From positions 53,106 through 96,487 of the forward strand of contig JADBLN010000028.1 of the NCBI GenBank assembly GCA_014894455.1: DNA of 43,382 nt, in the 5' to 3' direction. Below the pieces are notes generated by a model. It had not been told where the DNA came from and searched no databases. It saw nothing but the letters and a program-made list of their open reading frames with translations. Both the position numbers and the translations under genes were made by a program. The stretch is from Acidobacteriota bacterium. GTDB lineage: Bacteria; Acidobacteriota; Aminicenantia; Aminicenantales; Saccharicenantaceae. Below, in pieces: positions 34,262-42,560 of the stretch (position 1 is the stretch's first letter; the number at the start of each line of letters is the position of its first letter).

Positions 34262-36568
34262 TTGGCGAAATCACTCGTCATCGTCGAATCGCCGGCCAAG
34301 GCGAAGACGGTCAACCATTATCTGGGTGAAGATTACGTCGTCAAGGCCTCGATGGGACACGTCCGCGACCTGCCGAAAAAGCAGCTCGGCGTCGACGTCA
34401 AGGCCGATTTCCAGCCGACCTACCAGGTCATCCTCGAGAAAAAGAAGATCGTCGCCGAGCTCAAGAAAGCTGCCCGGGACAGCGAGCAGGTCATCCTGGC
34501 GGCCGACCCCGACCGCGAAGGGGAGGCCATCTCCTGGCACCTCAGCCAACTCCTCGAAGAGGACAATCCGCGCATCTTCAGGGCCGTCTTCCACGAGATC
34601 ACCGAGGAGGGCGTCAAAGCCGCCTTCCGCAACATCGGCCAGATCGACCTCGCCAAGCTCGAGGCCCAGCAGACGCGGCGCGTCCTCGACCGCCTCGTCG
34701 GCTACCTCATCAGCCCCATCCTCTGGAAAAAGATCGGCCGGGGCCTCTCCGCCGGCCGGGTCCAGTCCGTGGCCCTGCGGCTCATCTGCGACAGGGAGAA
34801 GGAGATCAAGGCCTTCGTCACCGAGGAGTACTGGACGATCGCCGCCCGGCTCGAGGCCCAGAACCCGCCCGCCTTCAAAGCCGCGTTGGCCAAGATCGAC
34901 GGGAAAAAGGCCAAGGTCAAAAACGCCGAGGAGGCCGGGGCGATCGTCGCCGCGTGCGAGCGTGCACCGTTCGTCCTCGACAAGGTCGCGGTCAAGGAAA
35001 AATACAAGCACCCCGCCCCGCCCTACATCACCAGCACCCTCCAGCAGGACGGCTTCCGGCTTCTCCGTTTCCCGGTGAAGAAGACGATGTTCGTCGCCCA
35101 GAAGCTCTACGAAGGCATGGCCATCGGGGAGCTCGGCCAGACCGGGCTCATCACCTACATGCGCACGGATTCGATGCGCGTCTCCGAGTCGGCCCAGGAG
35201 GCGGCCCGGGCGTACATCGAGCAGAAATACTCGCCCGCCTACGTCCCCGCTAAGCCGAACCAGTACAAGAGCAAGAAAAAAACCCAGGACGCCCACGAGG
35301 CGATCCGGCCCGCCCGCCTCGACCTGCCCCCGGACAAGGTCAAGCCCTTCCTCAAGAAAGAGGAGTACGACGTCTACAAGCTAGTCTGGAACAGGTTCCT
35401 CGCCTCGCAGATGGCCCCGGCCGTCGTCGAGGAGACCGCCTTCGACGTCCAGGCCGACCGCTACCTCTTCCAGGTCAAGGGCGAAGTCGTCAAGTTCGAA
35501 GGCTTCCTGGCCCTGTGGCCGAACGGGAGCGGCGACAAGGAGCTCCTGCCCAAGGCCGCGGCGGGCGAGACCCTCAAGCTGGTGGAGCTCGAGTCCAAGC
35601 AGAAATTCACAGAGCCGCCGGCCCGCTACACGGAAGGGACGCTGGTCAAGGAGCTCGAGGCCCGCGGCATCGGCCGGCCGAGCACCTACGCGCCGATCCT
35701 GGCCACGATCCAGAGCCGCACCTACGTCGTCATGGACAAAGGCAAGTTTGTTCCCACCGAACTGGGTTTGTACGTCACGGATTTCCTCGTCAAGTACTTC
35801 GCCAAACTCATGGAGTATAAGTTCACGGCCCATATGGAGGAGGAGCTCGACCAGATCTCCGAAGGGACCCGGAAGGGCGTCGACAGCCTCAGGGAATACT
35901 ACGCGCTCCTCGAGGAGTATCTCAAGGCCGGCCAGGAGGCCGAAGTGGTCAAGAAGACAGGCATCCCCATCGACGAGAAGTGCCCGAAGTGCGGCGGCCA
36001 GGTGGTCATCAAGGACGGCCGCTTCGGCCGGTTCAAGGCCTGCGCTGGCTATCCCGAGTGCAAGTTCCGCGAAAGCCTGGACAAGAAGGAATCCAAACCC
36101 CTGGACGAGAAGTGTCCCCAGTGCGGCGCCCAGCTCGTTCAGAAGTTCGGAAAATACGGAGCTTTCGTCGCCTGCCCCGGTTACCCCAAGTGCAAGTACA
36201 TCAAGAAAGAGAACGCCGAAACGGGGATCGACTGCCCGCTCGCCTGCGGCGGCAAGCTCCTGCGGCGAAAGACGCGCCGGGGGAAGCTCTTCTTCGGTTG
36301 CGGCAACTACCCGAAGTGTACCTTCGCCACCTGGGACGAGCCGATAAACCGGCCCTGCCCGCAGTGCGGGGAGAAGGTCCTGCTCAAAAAGAACCTCATC
36401 CGCGGCGACCCCTACCTCTACTGCCGGAACGAGAAGTGCGCGTTCAAGGAAGCGGCGCCCCGGGAGAAGATCTGGGAGAAACCCGGGACGTCCGAGGAGC
36501 CCGGGACACCCGAGGAGCCCGGGACACCCGAGGAGCCCGGCGGGCCCGATGAACAAGGAAATCTCTGA
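34262..36568 (+). CDS. topA: DNA topoisomerase I
   Basis: Relaxes negative supercoils. The 768-residue product has the Toprim domain (LVIVESPAKAKTVNHYLG, AADPDREGEAISWHL), the type IA core with the catalytic Tyr299 in GLITYMRTDSMRVS, and four C-terminal zinc-binding modules at about 573-730 (CPKCGG, CPQCGA, CPLACGG, CPQCGE, each ending in a Cys pair). A Pro/Glu/Gly tail made of PGTPEEPGT-type repeats follows. The start is TTG at 34262, just after the dprA stop, with GAGGAGA upstream. The end overlaps xerC/D by 20 nt. Confidence 0.96.
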   Translation: MAKSLVIVESPAKAKTVNHYLGEDYVVKASMGHVRDLPKKQLGVDVKADFQPTYQVILEKKKIVAELKKAARDSEQVILAADPDREGEAISWHLSQLLEEDNPRIFRAVFHEITEEGVKAAFRNIGQIDLAKLEAQQTRRVLDRLVGYLISPILWKKIGRGLSAGRVQSVALRLICDREKEIKAFVTEEYWTIAARLEAQNPPAFKAALAKIDGKKAKVKNAEEAGAIVAACERAPFVLDKVAVKEKYKHPAPPYITSTLQQDGFRLLRFPVKKTMFVAQKLYEGMAIGELGQTGLITYMRTDSMRVSESAQEAARAYIEQKYSPAYVPAKPNQYKSKKKTQDAHEAIRPARLDLPPDKVKPFLKKEEYDVYKLVWNRFLASQMAPAVVEETAFDVQADRYLFQVKGEVVKFEGFLALWPNGSGDKELLPKAAAGETLKLVELESKQKFTEPPARYTEGTLVKELEARGIGRPSTYAPILATIQSRTYVVMDKGKFVPTELGLYVTDFLVKYFAKLMEYKFTAHMEEELDQISEGTRKGVDSLREYYALLEEYLKAGQEAEVVKKTGIPIDEKCPKCGGQVVIKDGRFGRFKACAGYPECKFRESLDKKESKPLDEKCPQCGAQLVQKFGKYGAFVACPGYPKCKYIKKENAETGIDCPLACGGKLLRRKTRRGKLFFGCGNYPKCTFATWDEPINRPCPQCGEKVLLKKNLIRGDPYLYCRNEKCAFKEAAPREKIWEKPGTSEEPGTPEEPGTPEEPGGPDEQGNL
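36482..36535 (+). repeat. 18-bp tandem repeat, three copies, in the topA tail
   Basis: Units start at 36482, 36500 and 36518, each beginning CCCGGGAC and ending CCGAGGAG. Copies 2 and 3 are identical, and copy 1 differs at one position. A degenerate fourth unit follows to 36553. They encode a hexapeptide repeat of the EEPGTP type. The GAGGAG of the last copy is also the nearest Shine-Dalgarno-like site for the recombinase gene. Confidence 0.85.
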
Positions 36569-37433
36569 GTTCCTGTCTTTCCTCAGGCACGAAAAAAACG
36601 CTTCCCCCCACACCCTTGCCGCCTACGAACGCGACCTCCGGCAGGTCGCGGCCTACCTGAAAGAACGGGAGGTCCGCTGGGACAAGGCCGGCAACGTTCT
36701 GCTGCGCGGCTTCCTGGCCGAGCTCCACGAGAAAAAACGGAAAAAGTCGACCATCGGCCGCAAGCTCGCCGCCCTGCGCTCCTTCTACGCTTTCTGCGTC
36801 CGGAAGAAATGGACCACGGAGAACCCGGCCAAGGTCCTGGCGACGCCCAAGCAGGAGAAGAAAGTCCCCTCTTTTCTCTCCGAGGACGAGACGATCGCCC
36901 TCCTCGACCTGCCGCGGTCGGGGAAGCCCCTGGACCTGCGGGACAAGGCCATCCTCGAGCTCTTCTATGCCACGGGCATCCGGGTCAGCGAGCTCGTCGG
37001 CATCGAGACGGGCGACCTCCATTTCGGGGAACGCCTGGTCCGCGTCCGGGGCAAGGGCAAGAAGGAACGGATCGTTCCGTTCGGCCGGAAGGCCCGTGAG
37101 GCCCTCGAAGAATACTCCCGGGCGCGGCGGGGGCTGATCGACAAGGAGGGCGCCGAGCCGGCCTTTTTCCTGAACTACCGCGGCGGGCGGCTGACGACGA
37201 GGTCCGTCCAGAGGATGGTCCGTAAGTACATCCACAGGACGGCCGTCGTCCGGAAGATCAGCCCCCACTCCCTCCGCCATTCCTTCGCCTCCCACCTCCT
37301 CGGCCGCGGGGCGGACCTGCGCGTCATCCAGGAGCTCCTCGGGCATTCGAGCCTGGCCACGACGCAGAAATATACGCACGTCGACCTCAAGCAGCTTCTG
37401 GACGTTTACAAAAAAAGCCACCCCCGGTCATGA
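36549..37433 (+). CDS. Tyrosine recombinase XerC/XerD
   Basis: 294 residues. The N-terminal SAM-like core-binding domain (1-95) precedes the catalytic domain, with all catalytic residues in place: R145 (GIRVSEL), K169 (GKGKKER), H240 and R243 (SPHSLRHSF), H266 (LGHSS) and the nucleophile Y275 (TQKYTHVD). Xer proteins resolve chromosome dimers at dif. The dprA-topA-xer context argues for the housekeeping enzyme rather than an element integrase. I cannot tell XerC from XerD by eye. The ATG overlaps the end of topA. Confidence 0.93.
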   Translation: MNKEISEFLSFLRHEKNASPHTLAAYERDLRQVAAYLKEREVRWDKAGNVLLRGFLAELHEKKRKKSTIGRKLAALRSFYAFCVRKKWTTENPAKVLATPKQEKKVPSFLSEDETIALLDLPRSGKPLDLRDKAILELFYATGIRVSELVGIETGDLHFGERLVRVRGKGKKERIVPFGRKAREALEEYSRARRGLIDKEGAEPAFFLNYRGGRLTTRSVQRMVRKYIHRTAVVRKISPHSLRHSFASHLLGRGADLRVIQELLGHSSLATTQKYTHVDLKQLLDVYKKSHPRS

Positions 37434-37446
37434 TCGGCAAGTATCT

Positions 37447-37463
37447 GTCACGAATCTCGTGAC
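37447..37463 (+). other. Hairpin just after the recombinase gene
   Basis: GTCACGA (37447-37453) and TCGTGAC (37457-37463) form a 7-bp stem with a 3-nt loop, 13 nt past the stop codon. It may act as a terminator, though no T-tract follows. Confidence 0.45.
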
Positions 37464-37559
37464 CCGAGGGGTAGTTGTTTCGGGATGGCTCCTCTCACTG
37501 CAATGCCTTTCCGGGGCCTCGGGGATCGTCTCCGTCCGCTGCGGTGATACGTTCGCTGC

Positions 37560-37591
37560 CACCAACCCCCTTTTTTAAAACTGGGTTGGTG
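37560..37591. repeat. 9-bp inverted repeat with T/A-rich loop
   Basis: CACCAACCC (37560-37568) pairs perfectly with GGGTTGGTG (37583-37591). The 14-nt loop contains T6 followed by A4, which can add pairs. Confidence 0.6.
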
Positions 37592-37617
37592 ACGCTCAGT
37601 ATTAACCCTGCGCATAC

Positions 37618-37637
37618 CCCCGGGCTTAAGGCCGGGG
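37618..37637. repeat. CCCCGG hairpin with CTTAAG centre
   Basis: CCCCGG (37618-37623) pairs with CCGGGG (37632-37637) around GCTTAAGG. It shares the 10-mer CCCCGGGCTT with the first hairpin of the rfbB element. Confidence 0.55.
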
Positions 37638-37662
37638 AGTCGAATGGGTTTATTCTTCACGC

Positions 37663-37712
37663 CTTCCCAGTCCGGATCCGATGGGAGGAGTCCGCGTATC
37701 CGTCCTGGGAAG
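37663..37712. repeat. Long imperfect hairpin
   Basis: CTTCCCAG (37663-37670) pairs with CTGGGAAG (37705-37712), and after a 2-nt mismatch CGGAT (37673-37677) pairs with ATCCG (37698-37702). The loop is 20 nt. Confidence 0.55.
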
Positions 37713-37800
37713 TCTAAATCACCGCTTTATGCTCCCTCTGACGATACCCCTCAGCCCCGCTAGGCATTGCCGCAGGGAGCGGATTCTGAGAAGCGACCGG

Positions 37801-37837
37801 CAGAAGTGCGGCGGAGCGGCTCGGAGCCGCACTTCTG
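37801..37837. repeat. 12-bp perfect inverted repeat
   Basis: CAGAAGTGCGGC (37801-37812) pairs with GCCGCACTTCTG (37826-37837), loop 13 nt. No adjacent gene end or T-run explains it as a terminator. Confidence 0.65.
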
Positions 37838-37870
37838 GTAAATATCTGAATCAGGCCTTGGAATTGAATA

Positions 37871-37884
37871 GGGGACGTGTCCCC
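37871..37884. repeat. GGGGAC-GT-GTCCCC palindrome
   Basis: A 6-bp inverted repeat with a 2-nt centre. Related GGGAC/GTCC(C) forms occur at 15139-15148 and, inside rdgB, at 38948-38959. Confidence 0.5.
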
Positions 37885-38030
37885 ATTCTTTCGCTGCCTG
37901 AGTAGTGCCCCGGCGGCCGCCTGACTCGCAAACTCGCGTTTCCTGGTGGCGGTCGATTTGTCCACCGCCCTTGACGTGCCGGCGCGCTGCCTCTTTCTAA
38001 CAAGAAGAATATAAATAAGATAGTTGATGT

Positions 38031-38060
38031 TTGCGGCTGGCACCGAGCTTGCATTATAAA
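38031..38060 (+). promoter_or_regulatory. Promoter for the ComEA-like gene
   Basis: TTGCGG at 38031-38036, an 18-nt spacer and TATAAA at 38055-38060. The start would be about 16 nt before the ATG, just upstream of the strong AAAGGAGGT. Confidence 0.6.
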
Positions 38061-38082
38061 CCGGTGAAAGGAGGTCACACCA

Positions 38083-38385
38083 ATGACCACACAAAGAAAC
38101 AAGGTTCTGGCGTTCGGGCTGGCCGCGGCGATCGTCGTCTTCTCCCTGGCCTCGGCTTACGCCCAGTCGGCCGCGCCGAAAGCGAAGGTCAACATCAACA
38201 CGGCCTCGGCTTCGGAGCTCGAAACGCTGCCCAGGGTCGGTCCCAAGGTCGCCCAGAGGATCATCGATTTCCGGACCAAGAACGGGAATTTCAAGAAGGT
38301 CGAGGAGATCATGAAGGTCCAGGGGATCGGCGAGAAGGTCTTCGAAAATATCCGGGACCTGATCACGGTGGGCGGAGAAAACTAA
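38083..38385 (+). CDS. ComEA-like helix-hairpin-helix protein
   Basis: 100 residues. The signal peptide or anchor (1-28, VLAFGLAAAIVVFSLASAYAQ) is followed by a tandem helix-hairpin-helix DNA-binding domain: VNINTASASELETLPRVGPKVA, then RIIDFRTKNGNFKKVEEIMKV and QGIGEKVFENIRDLI. Such short ComEA-like proteins bind double-stranded DNA in the periplasm; full ComEA carries DNA for uptake. AAAGGAGGT lies 7 nt before the ATG. The gene is convergent with rdgB, and their stop codons overlap by 3 nt. Confidence 0.9.
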   Translation: MTTQRNKVLAFGLAAAIVVFSLASAYAQSAAPKAKVNINTASASELETLPRVGPKVAQRIIDFRTKNGNFKKVEEIMKVQGIGEKVFENIRDLITVGGEN

Positions 38386-39029
38386 TTTCGCCTGGCCGCG
38401 GCCCTGCCCGGAAGCCGTCCGGGCGGGGCCTTTTTTTCGGCTGCGAGGAAGGCGCGAAGCTTGAGAACGGCCCGGCCGCGGTGGCTGACCGCGTTCTTGA
38501 CCTCGGGCGGAAGCTCGGCGAAGGTCCGGCGCAGGGGCGGGTAATAGAAAAGCGGGTCGTATCCGAACCCCGAGGCTCCTTGCGGCGCGAGCCCGATCCT
38601 GCCGCGGACCTCGCCGCGGAATTGCCTGACGACGCGCCCCTTCTTGGCGAGGACCATGACGCAGACGAAGCGGGCCTTCCGCTCTCCCGCCGGAACTTCC
38701 CGGAGGAGGCGGAGGACCTTGCGGTTGTTCTTTTCGTCGGACGGTTTCGGGCTCGAGAAGCGCGCCGAGCGGATCCCCGGCGCTCCGTCCAGGGCCTCGA
38801 TCTCGAGGCCCGAGTCCTCGGCCAGAGTCAGGCCGCCCCATCTCCGGCTGTAATACAGACTCTTGGCCCGGGCGTTCGCGGAAAAGGTCTTCCCTCGTTC
38901 CCTATGGGAAAGTCCGGGAAGGACATCTTCCAGCCCGATGATCTTGAGGGACTGTCCCCTGAAAGCGCGGCGGATCTCCCGGACCTTTCCCGGGTTCTGG
39001 GTCGCTAGAAGGATGCGGCCGTCAGTCAA
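38382..39029 (-). CDS. rdgB: XTP/dITP pyrophosphatase (RdgB/HAM1 family)
   Basis: Hydrolyses non-canonical purine triphosphates (ITP, XTP) to keep them out of DNA and RNA. The 215-residue product has the family start ILLATQNPGKVREI, then LTLAEDSGLEIEALDGAPGIRSARF, GYDPLFYYP and the C-terminal AVSHRGRAVLKL. About 20 further residues (EKKAPPGRLPGRAAARRN) are encoded across the terminator of the facing gene. The start is TTG at 39027-39029, overlapping the upstream mgtC stop. GGGACTGTCCCC within it encodes the RGQS stretch. Confidence 0.94.
   Translation of the reverse strand: MTDGRILLATQNPGKVREIRRAFRGQSLKIIGLEDVLPGLSHRERGKTFSANARAKSLYYSRRWGGLTLAEDSGLEIEALDGAPGIRSARFSSPKPSDEKNNRKVLRLLREVPAGERKARFVCVMVLAKKGRVVRQFRGEVRGRIGLAPQGASGFGYDPLFYYPPLRRTFAELPPEVKNAVSHRGRAVLKLRAFLAAEKKAPPGRLPGRAAARRN
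38400..38437 (+). terminator. Intrinsic terminator of the ComEA-like gene, inside rdgB
   Basis: A 12-bp stem (38400-38411/38419-38430, one G-U pair, loop 7 nt) is directly followed by seven Ts (38431-38437). It lies 14 nt after the ComEA-like stop. The same bases encode the last residues of rdgB on the other strand. Confidence 0.88.
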
Positions 39030-39669
39030 TATTCAGCTCTTCGATGTCGGCCAGCTCGAGGAGCCCCTGGTTGAACTCCTGTTCCTTTTCCTCGGAGGCC
39101 GAGAACGAGAACGCCAGGAGATAGGACTGCCCCTCCTGTTTCATGGTCAGCCGCTCGAGCCGGACGCCGTGATGGAGAGCGAGCTTGCGTAGACTGGAGA
39201 GGATGTAGGGGCGGGCTTTGGCCTTCATGTGATAGTGGAACTGGGACTTGCGGAGGTAGGAGGCCTCGATCTTGCGGAAGAGAAGCAGGGTCGTGATCGT
39301 CAGGGCGGTGAAGATGAGCGCCGGCAGGTAATAGCCAGCGCCGATGACCAGGCCCAGGCCGGCGACGAGCCAGAGCGTCGAGGCGGTCGTCAGGCCGGCG
39401 ATCGTCCCCCGGGCTTGGAAGATGGTCCCGGCGCCGAGGAACCCTACGCCGGTGATGACCCCGGCGGCCATGCGGACGAGCGTGTCGGTCGTGCCGCCCT
39501 TGGCCTGGACGAGGAGCGTGGCCAGGGTCATCATCATGGCCGAGCCGACGCAGACCAGGATGTTCGTCCGGAAGCCGGCCGGCTTCTGGCTGGCCTCCCG
39601 CTCGAGCCCGATCAAGCCTCCCAGAGCGATGGCCAGGACGAGCTTGAGGATGACTTCGATCGTTTCCAT
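39022..39669 (-). CDS. MgtC/SapB-family membrane protein
   Basis: 215 residues. The N-terminal MgtC domain has four to five membrane helices with the signature GGLIGLEREASQKPAGFRTNILVCVGSA and TGVGFLGAGTI. The C-terminal cytoplasmic domain (about 145-215) looks ACT-like. MgtC proteins affect magnesium homeostasis and, in pathogens, ATP synthase activity; the role here is unknown. The ATG at 39667-39669 has GGGAG 5-6 nt upstream; a GTG at 39681 falls within that purine-rich site. It is first in an operon with rdgB. Confidence 0.9.
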   Translation of the reverse strand: METIEVILKLVLAIALGGLIGLEREASQKPAGFRTNILVCVGSAMMMTLATLLVQAKGGTTDTLVRMAAGVITGVGFLGAGTIFQARGTIAGLTTASTLWLVAGLGLVIGAGYYLPALIFTALTITTLLLFRKIEASYLRKSQFHYHMKAKARPYILSSLRKLALHHGVRLERLTMKQEGQSYLLAFSFSASEEKEQEFNQGLLELADIEELNID

Positions 39670-39684
39670 GGAATCTCCCACCTC

Positions 39685-39706
39685 TTTTTAGCATCGGCGG
39701 GGGAGG

Positions 39707-39713
<7 letters not shown>
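39685..39713 (-). promoter_or_regulatory. Promoter for mgtC-rdgB
   Basis: On the minus strand, TTGACA (39708-39713), a 17-nt spacer and TAAAAA (39685-39690). The -35 is shared with the opposing eno promoter. Confidence 0.65.
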
Positions 39714-41044
<1,331 letters not shown>

Positions 41045-41052
41045 AAAATCTC

Positions 41053-41082
41053 TTGACAGGCCCCTCAATCCCATGTTACTAG
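41053..41082 (+). promoter_or_regulatory. Promoter for the Rrf2-pst genes
   Basis: TTGACA at 41053-41058, an 18-nt spacer and TACTAG at 41077-41082 with a TGT extension (41074-41076). It begins 8 nt after the eno stop and runs into the operator palindrome. Confidence 0.65.
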
Positions 41083-41103
41083 ACTAAGTCTATTGACTTA
41101 GTC
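41082..41103 (+). promoter_or_regulatory. Palindromic operator, probable Rrf2 site
   Basis: GACTAAGTC (41082-41090) and GACTTAGTC (41095-41103) form a perfect 9-bp inverted repeat with a TATT spacer. It covers the expected transcription start and lies 18 nt before the Rrf2 ATG. The size and placement fit a dimeric repressor that controls its own operon. Confidence 0.75.
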
Positions 41104-41121
41104 AACTAACCAGGAGAGAGA

Positions 41122-41595
41122 ATGAGGCTATCGACCAAGGGCGAGTACGCCAGCCGGGCCATGTTGGAGCTCTCCCGCCGGTACGCGGACGGACCCGTCC
41201 ACAGCCGCGAGATCTCCAAGGCCCAGGAGATTCCCCAAGGGTTCCTCGAGCAGATCCTCCTCCTCCTCAAGAGGGCGGGTTATCTCAAGAGCCGCATGGG
41301 CCGGAAAGGCGGCTACGTCCTGGCCAAACCGCCCGGGGACATCAACGTGGCCGAGGTCATCCGGGTCATGGACGGCCCCCTCGCCCCCATCGACTGCGTC
41401 AGCGTCATGGCCCACGAACCCTGCCCCATGGAGGGGACGTGCGGACTGCGTTGGCTGTGGAAGGAGGTCCGGGATTCCGTGGCCGGGATCCTGGAGCGGA
41501 CGACCTTCGCCGACCTCGTCGAGAAGAGCGGGCGGCAGAGAACCGGCCCCGGCGCCCGGCCGCCAGACGACAGCGCTCCGGGAGATGAACGATGA
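41122..41595 (+). CDS. Rrf2-family transcriptional regulator with cysteine cluster
   Basis: 157 residues. The winged helix-turn-helix (1-80) begins MRLSTKGEYASRAMLEL, with SREISKAQEIPQGFLEQILL and a GRKGGYVLAKPP wing. C93, C102 and C108 (DCVS, EPCPME, GTCGL) sit where IscR/NsrR-type members bind an iron-sulfur cluster. Such regulators sense cluster status, NO or cysteine. AGGAGAGA precedes the ATG. The stop overlaps the pstS-like start (ATGA), so it is co-transcribed with phosphate uptake genes, an unusual partner for Rrf2. The tail after residue 135 is polar. Confidence 0.93.
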   Translation: MRLSTKGEYASRAMLELSRRYADGPVHSREISKAQEIPQGFLEQILLLLKRAGYLKSRMGRKGGYVLAKPPGDINVAEVIRVMDGPLAPIDCVSVMAHEPCPMEGTCGLRWLWKEVRDSVAGILERTTFADLVEKSGRQRTGPGARPPDDSAPGDER

Positions 41596-42560
41596 AAGGC
41601 CGTTATTATTCATGGCTGTTCCTTCTCCTTTTCACGACGTCGCTTTTATCGAGCGTCGCATGCCGCCCCCTCTTAACCCGTGAGAGCCTGTCACTCTCGG
41701 GCGCCTGGGCCCTCTATCCCCTGGCCGTTCGCTGGCAGGAGGAATTCCAAAAAACCCATCCCGGGGTGAACGTCGATGTCCAGGCCGGCGGCGCGGGCAA
41801 GGGCATCGTCGACGCCCTGGCCGGCATCGTCGACATCGGCATGGTCTCCCGGGAGATCCTTCCGGCCGAGGTCGAAAAGGGAGCCGTGGCCCTGGCCGTG
41901 GCAAAGGACGCCGTCGTCGCCACGGTCAACCGGAAAAACCCGTTCCTCGCGGAGATCGAGCGACGCGGTCTGCGCCGGGATGAGTTCCTCGGGATATGGA
42001 TCAAGAGATCCACATCGACCTGGGAGGGAGTCGTCGGCCGGAACGGCCGGACGCCCCTCCACGTCTTCACCCGGTCGGACGCCTGCGGCGCCGCCGAGAC
42101 CTGGGCGGCCTACTTGGGCGGACACCAGGAAGACCTGGGCGGTGTCGGGGTCTACGGCGATCCGGGGCTGGCCGAGGCCGTCCGGCGCGACCCGCTGGCG
42201 ATCGGTTTCAACAACGTGAATTTCGCCTACGACGCCAAGACCCTGAAGCCCGTCGCCGGACTCGAGATCTGCCCGATCGACCTCGACGGCAACGGGGCGA
42301 TCGACCCGGCCGAGCGGATCTATGCGACCCGCGACGAACTCACTCGGGCCATCGCTTCGAACGTCTACCCCTCGCCCCCGGCGCGCGAGCTCTATTTCGT
42401 CATCAAGGGGAAGCCCCGCCGTCCCCTCATCGCGGAATTCCTCGAATGGGTCCTCGTCGACGGCCAGAAATTCGTCGCCGAGATGGGCTACGTCGGCCTC
42501 GGGCCGGAGCGCATCGCCTCCGGCCTGGCCGTTGTCCGCGGCGCGGCGGATAAAAAATGA
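41592..42560 (+). CDS. Phosphate ABC transporter substrate-binding protein, PstS-like
   Basis: 322 residues. The N-terminal hydrophobic segment ends in SSVAC24, a slightly atypical lipobox, so it is probably a lipoprotein. The type II periplasmic-binding fold shows LSLSGAWALYPLAVRWQEEF, VQAGGAGKGIVDALAG and DIGMVSREI, and a phosphate-site-like RSDACGAAETWA. At 230-241 there is a canonical EF-hand-type loop with D230, D232, N234, D238 and E241. Phosphate is the likely ligand, since pstC follows with overlapping stop and start. A related oxyanion cannot be excluded. Confidence 0.88.
   Translation: MKGRYYSWLFLLLFTTSLLSSVACRPLLTRESLSLSGAWALYPLAVRWQEEFQKTHPGVNVDVQAGGAGKGIVDALAGIVDIGMVSREILPAEVEKGAVALAVAKDAVVATVNRKNPFLAEIERRGLRRDEFLGIWIKRSTSTWEGVVGRNGRTPLHVFTRSDACGAAETWAAYLGGHQEDLGGVGVYGDPGLAEAVRRDPLAIGFNNVNFAYDAKTLKPVAGLEICPIDLDGNGAIDPAERIYATRDELTRAIASNVYPSPPARELYFVIKGKPRRPLIAEFLEWVLVDGQKFVAEMGYVGLGPERIASGLAVVRGAADKK

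Larger units (their letters stand above)
37464..38030. other. Non-coding stretch rich in palindromes
   Basis: About 570 nt without a convincing gene. Open frames here (for example an 80-codon one at 37475) have no family-like content. It holds at least five separate inverted repeats, each listed on its own. The first part to about 37715 has the look of a structured RNA or element end. The part after about 37885 shows little beyond a short GGCGGT/ACCGCC repeat near 37947-37968. Confidence 0.6.

Noticed and set aside
36482-36553. Direct repeats as a CRISPR array
   Set aside because: The units are contiguous without spacers and lie in frame within topA.
36549-37433. Integrase of a mobile element marking an integration site
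   Set aside because: The dprA-topA-xer order and full-length XerC/D layout fit the housekeeping recombinase. No attachment repeats or cargo genes are present, and the only tRNA is 35 kb away.
37475-37717. 80-codon open frame
   Set aside because: No Shine-Dalgarno, no recognisable domain, and it crosses three inverted repeats, so a structured non-coding region is more likely.
37434-38082. dif site beside the recombinase
   Set aside because: I could not find a 28-bp site with paired XerC/XerD-like half-sites. The palindromes here are GC-rich hairpins with other spacing.
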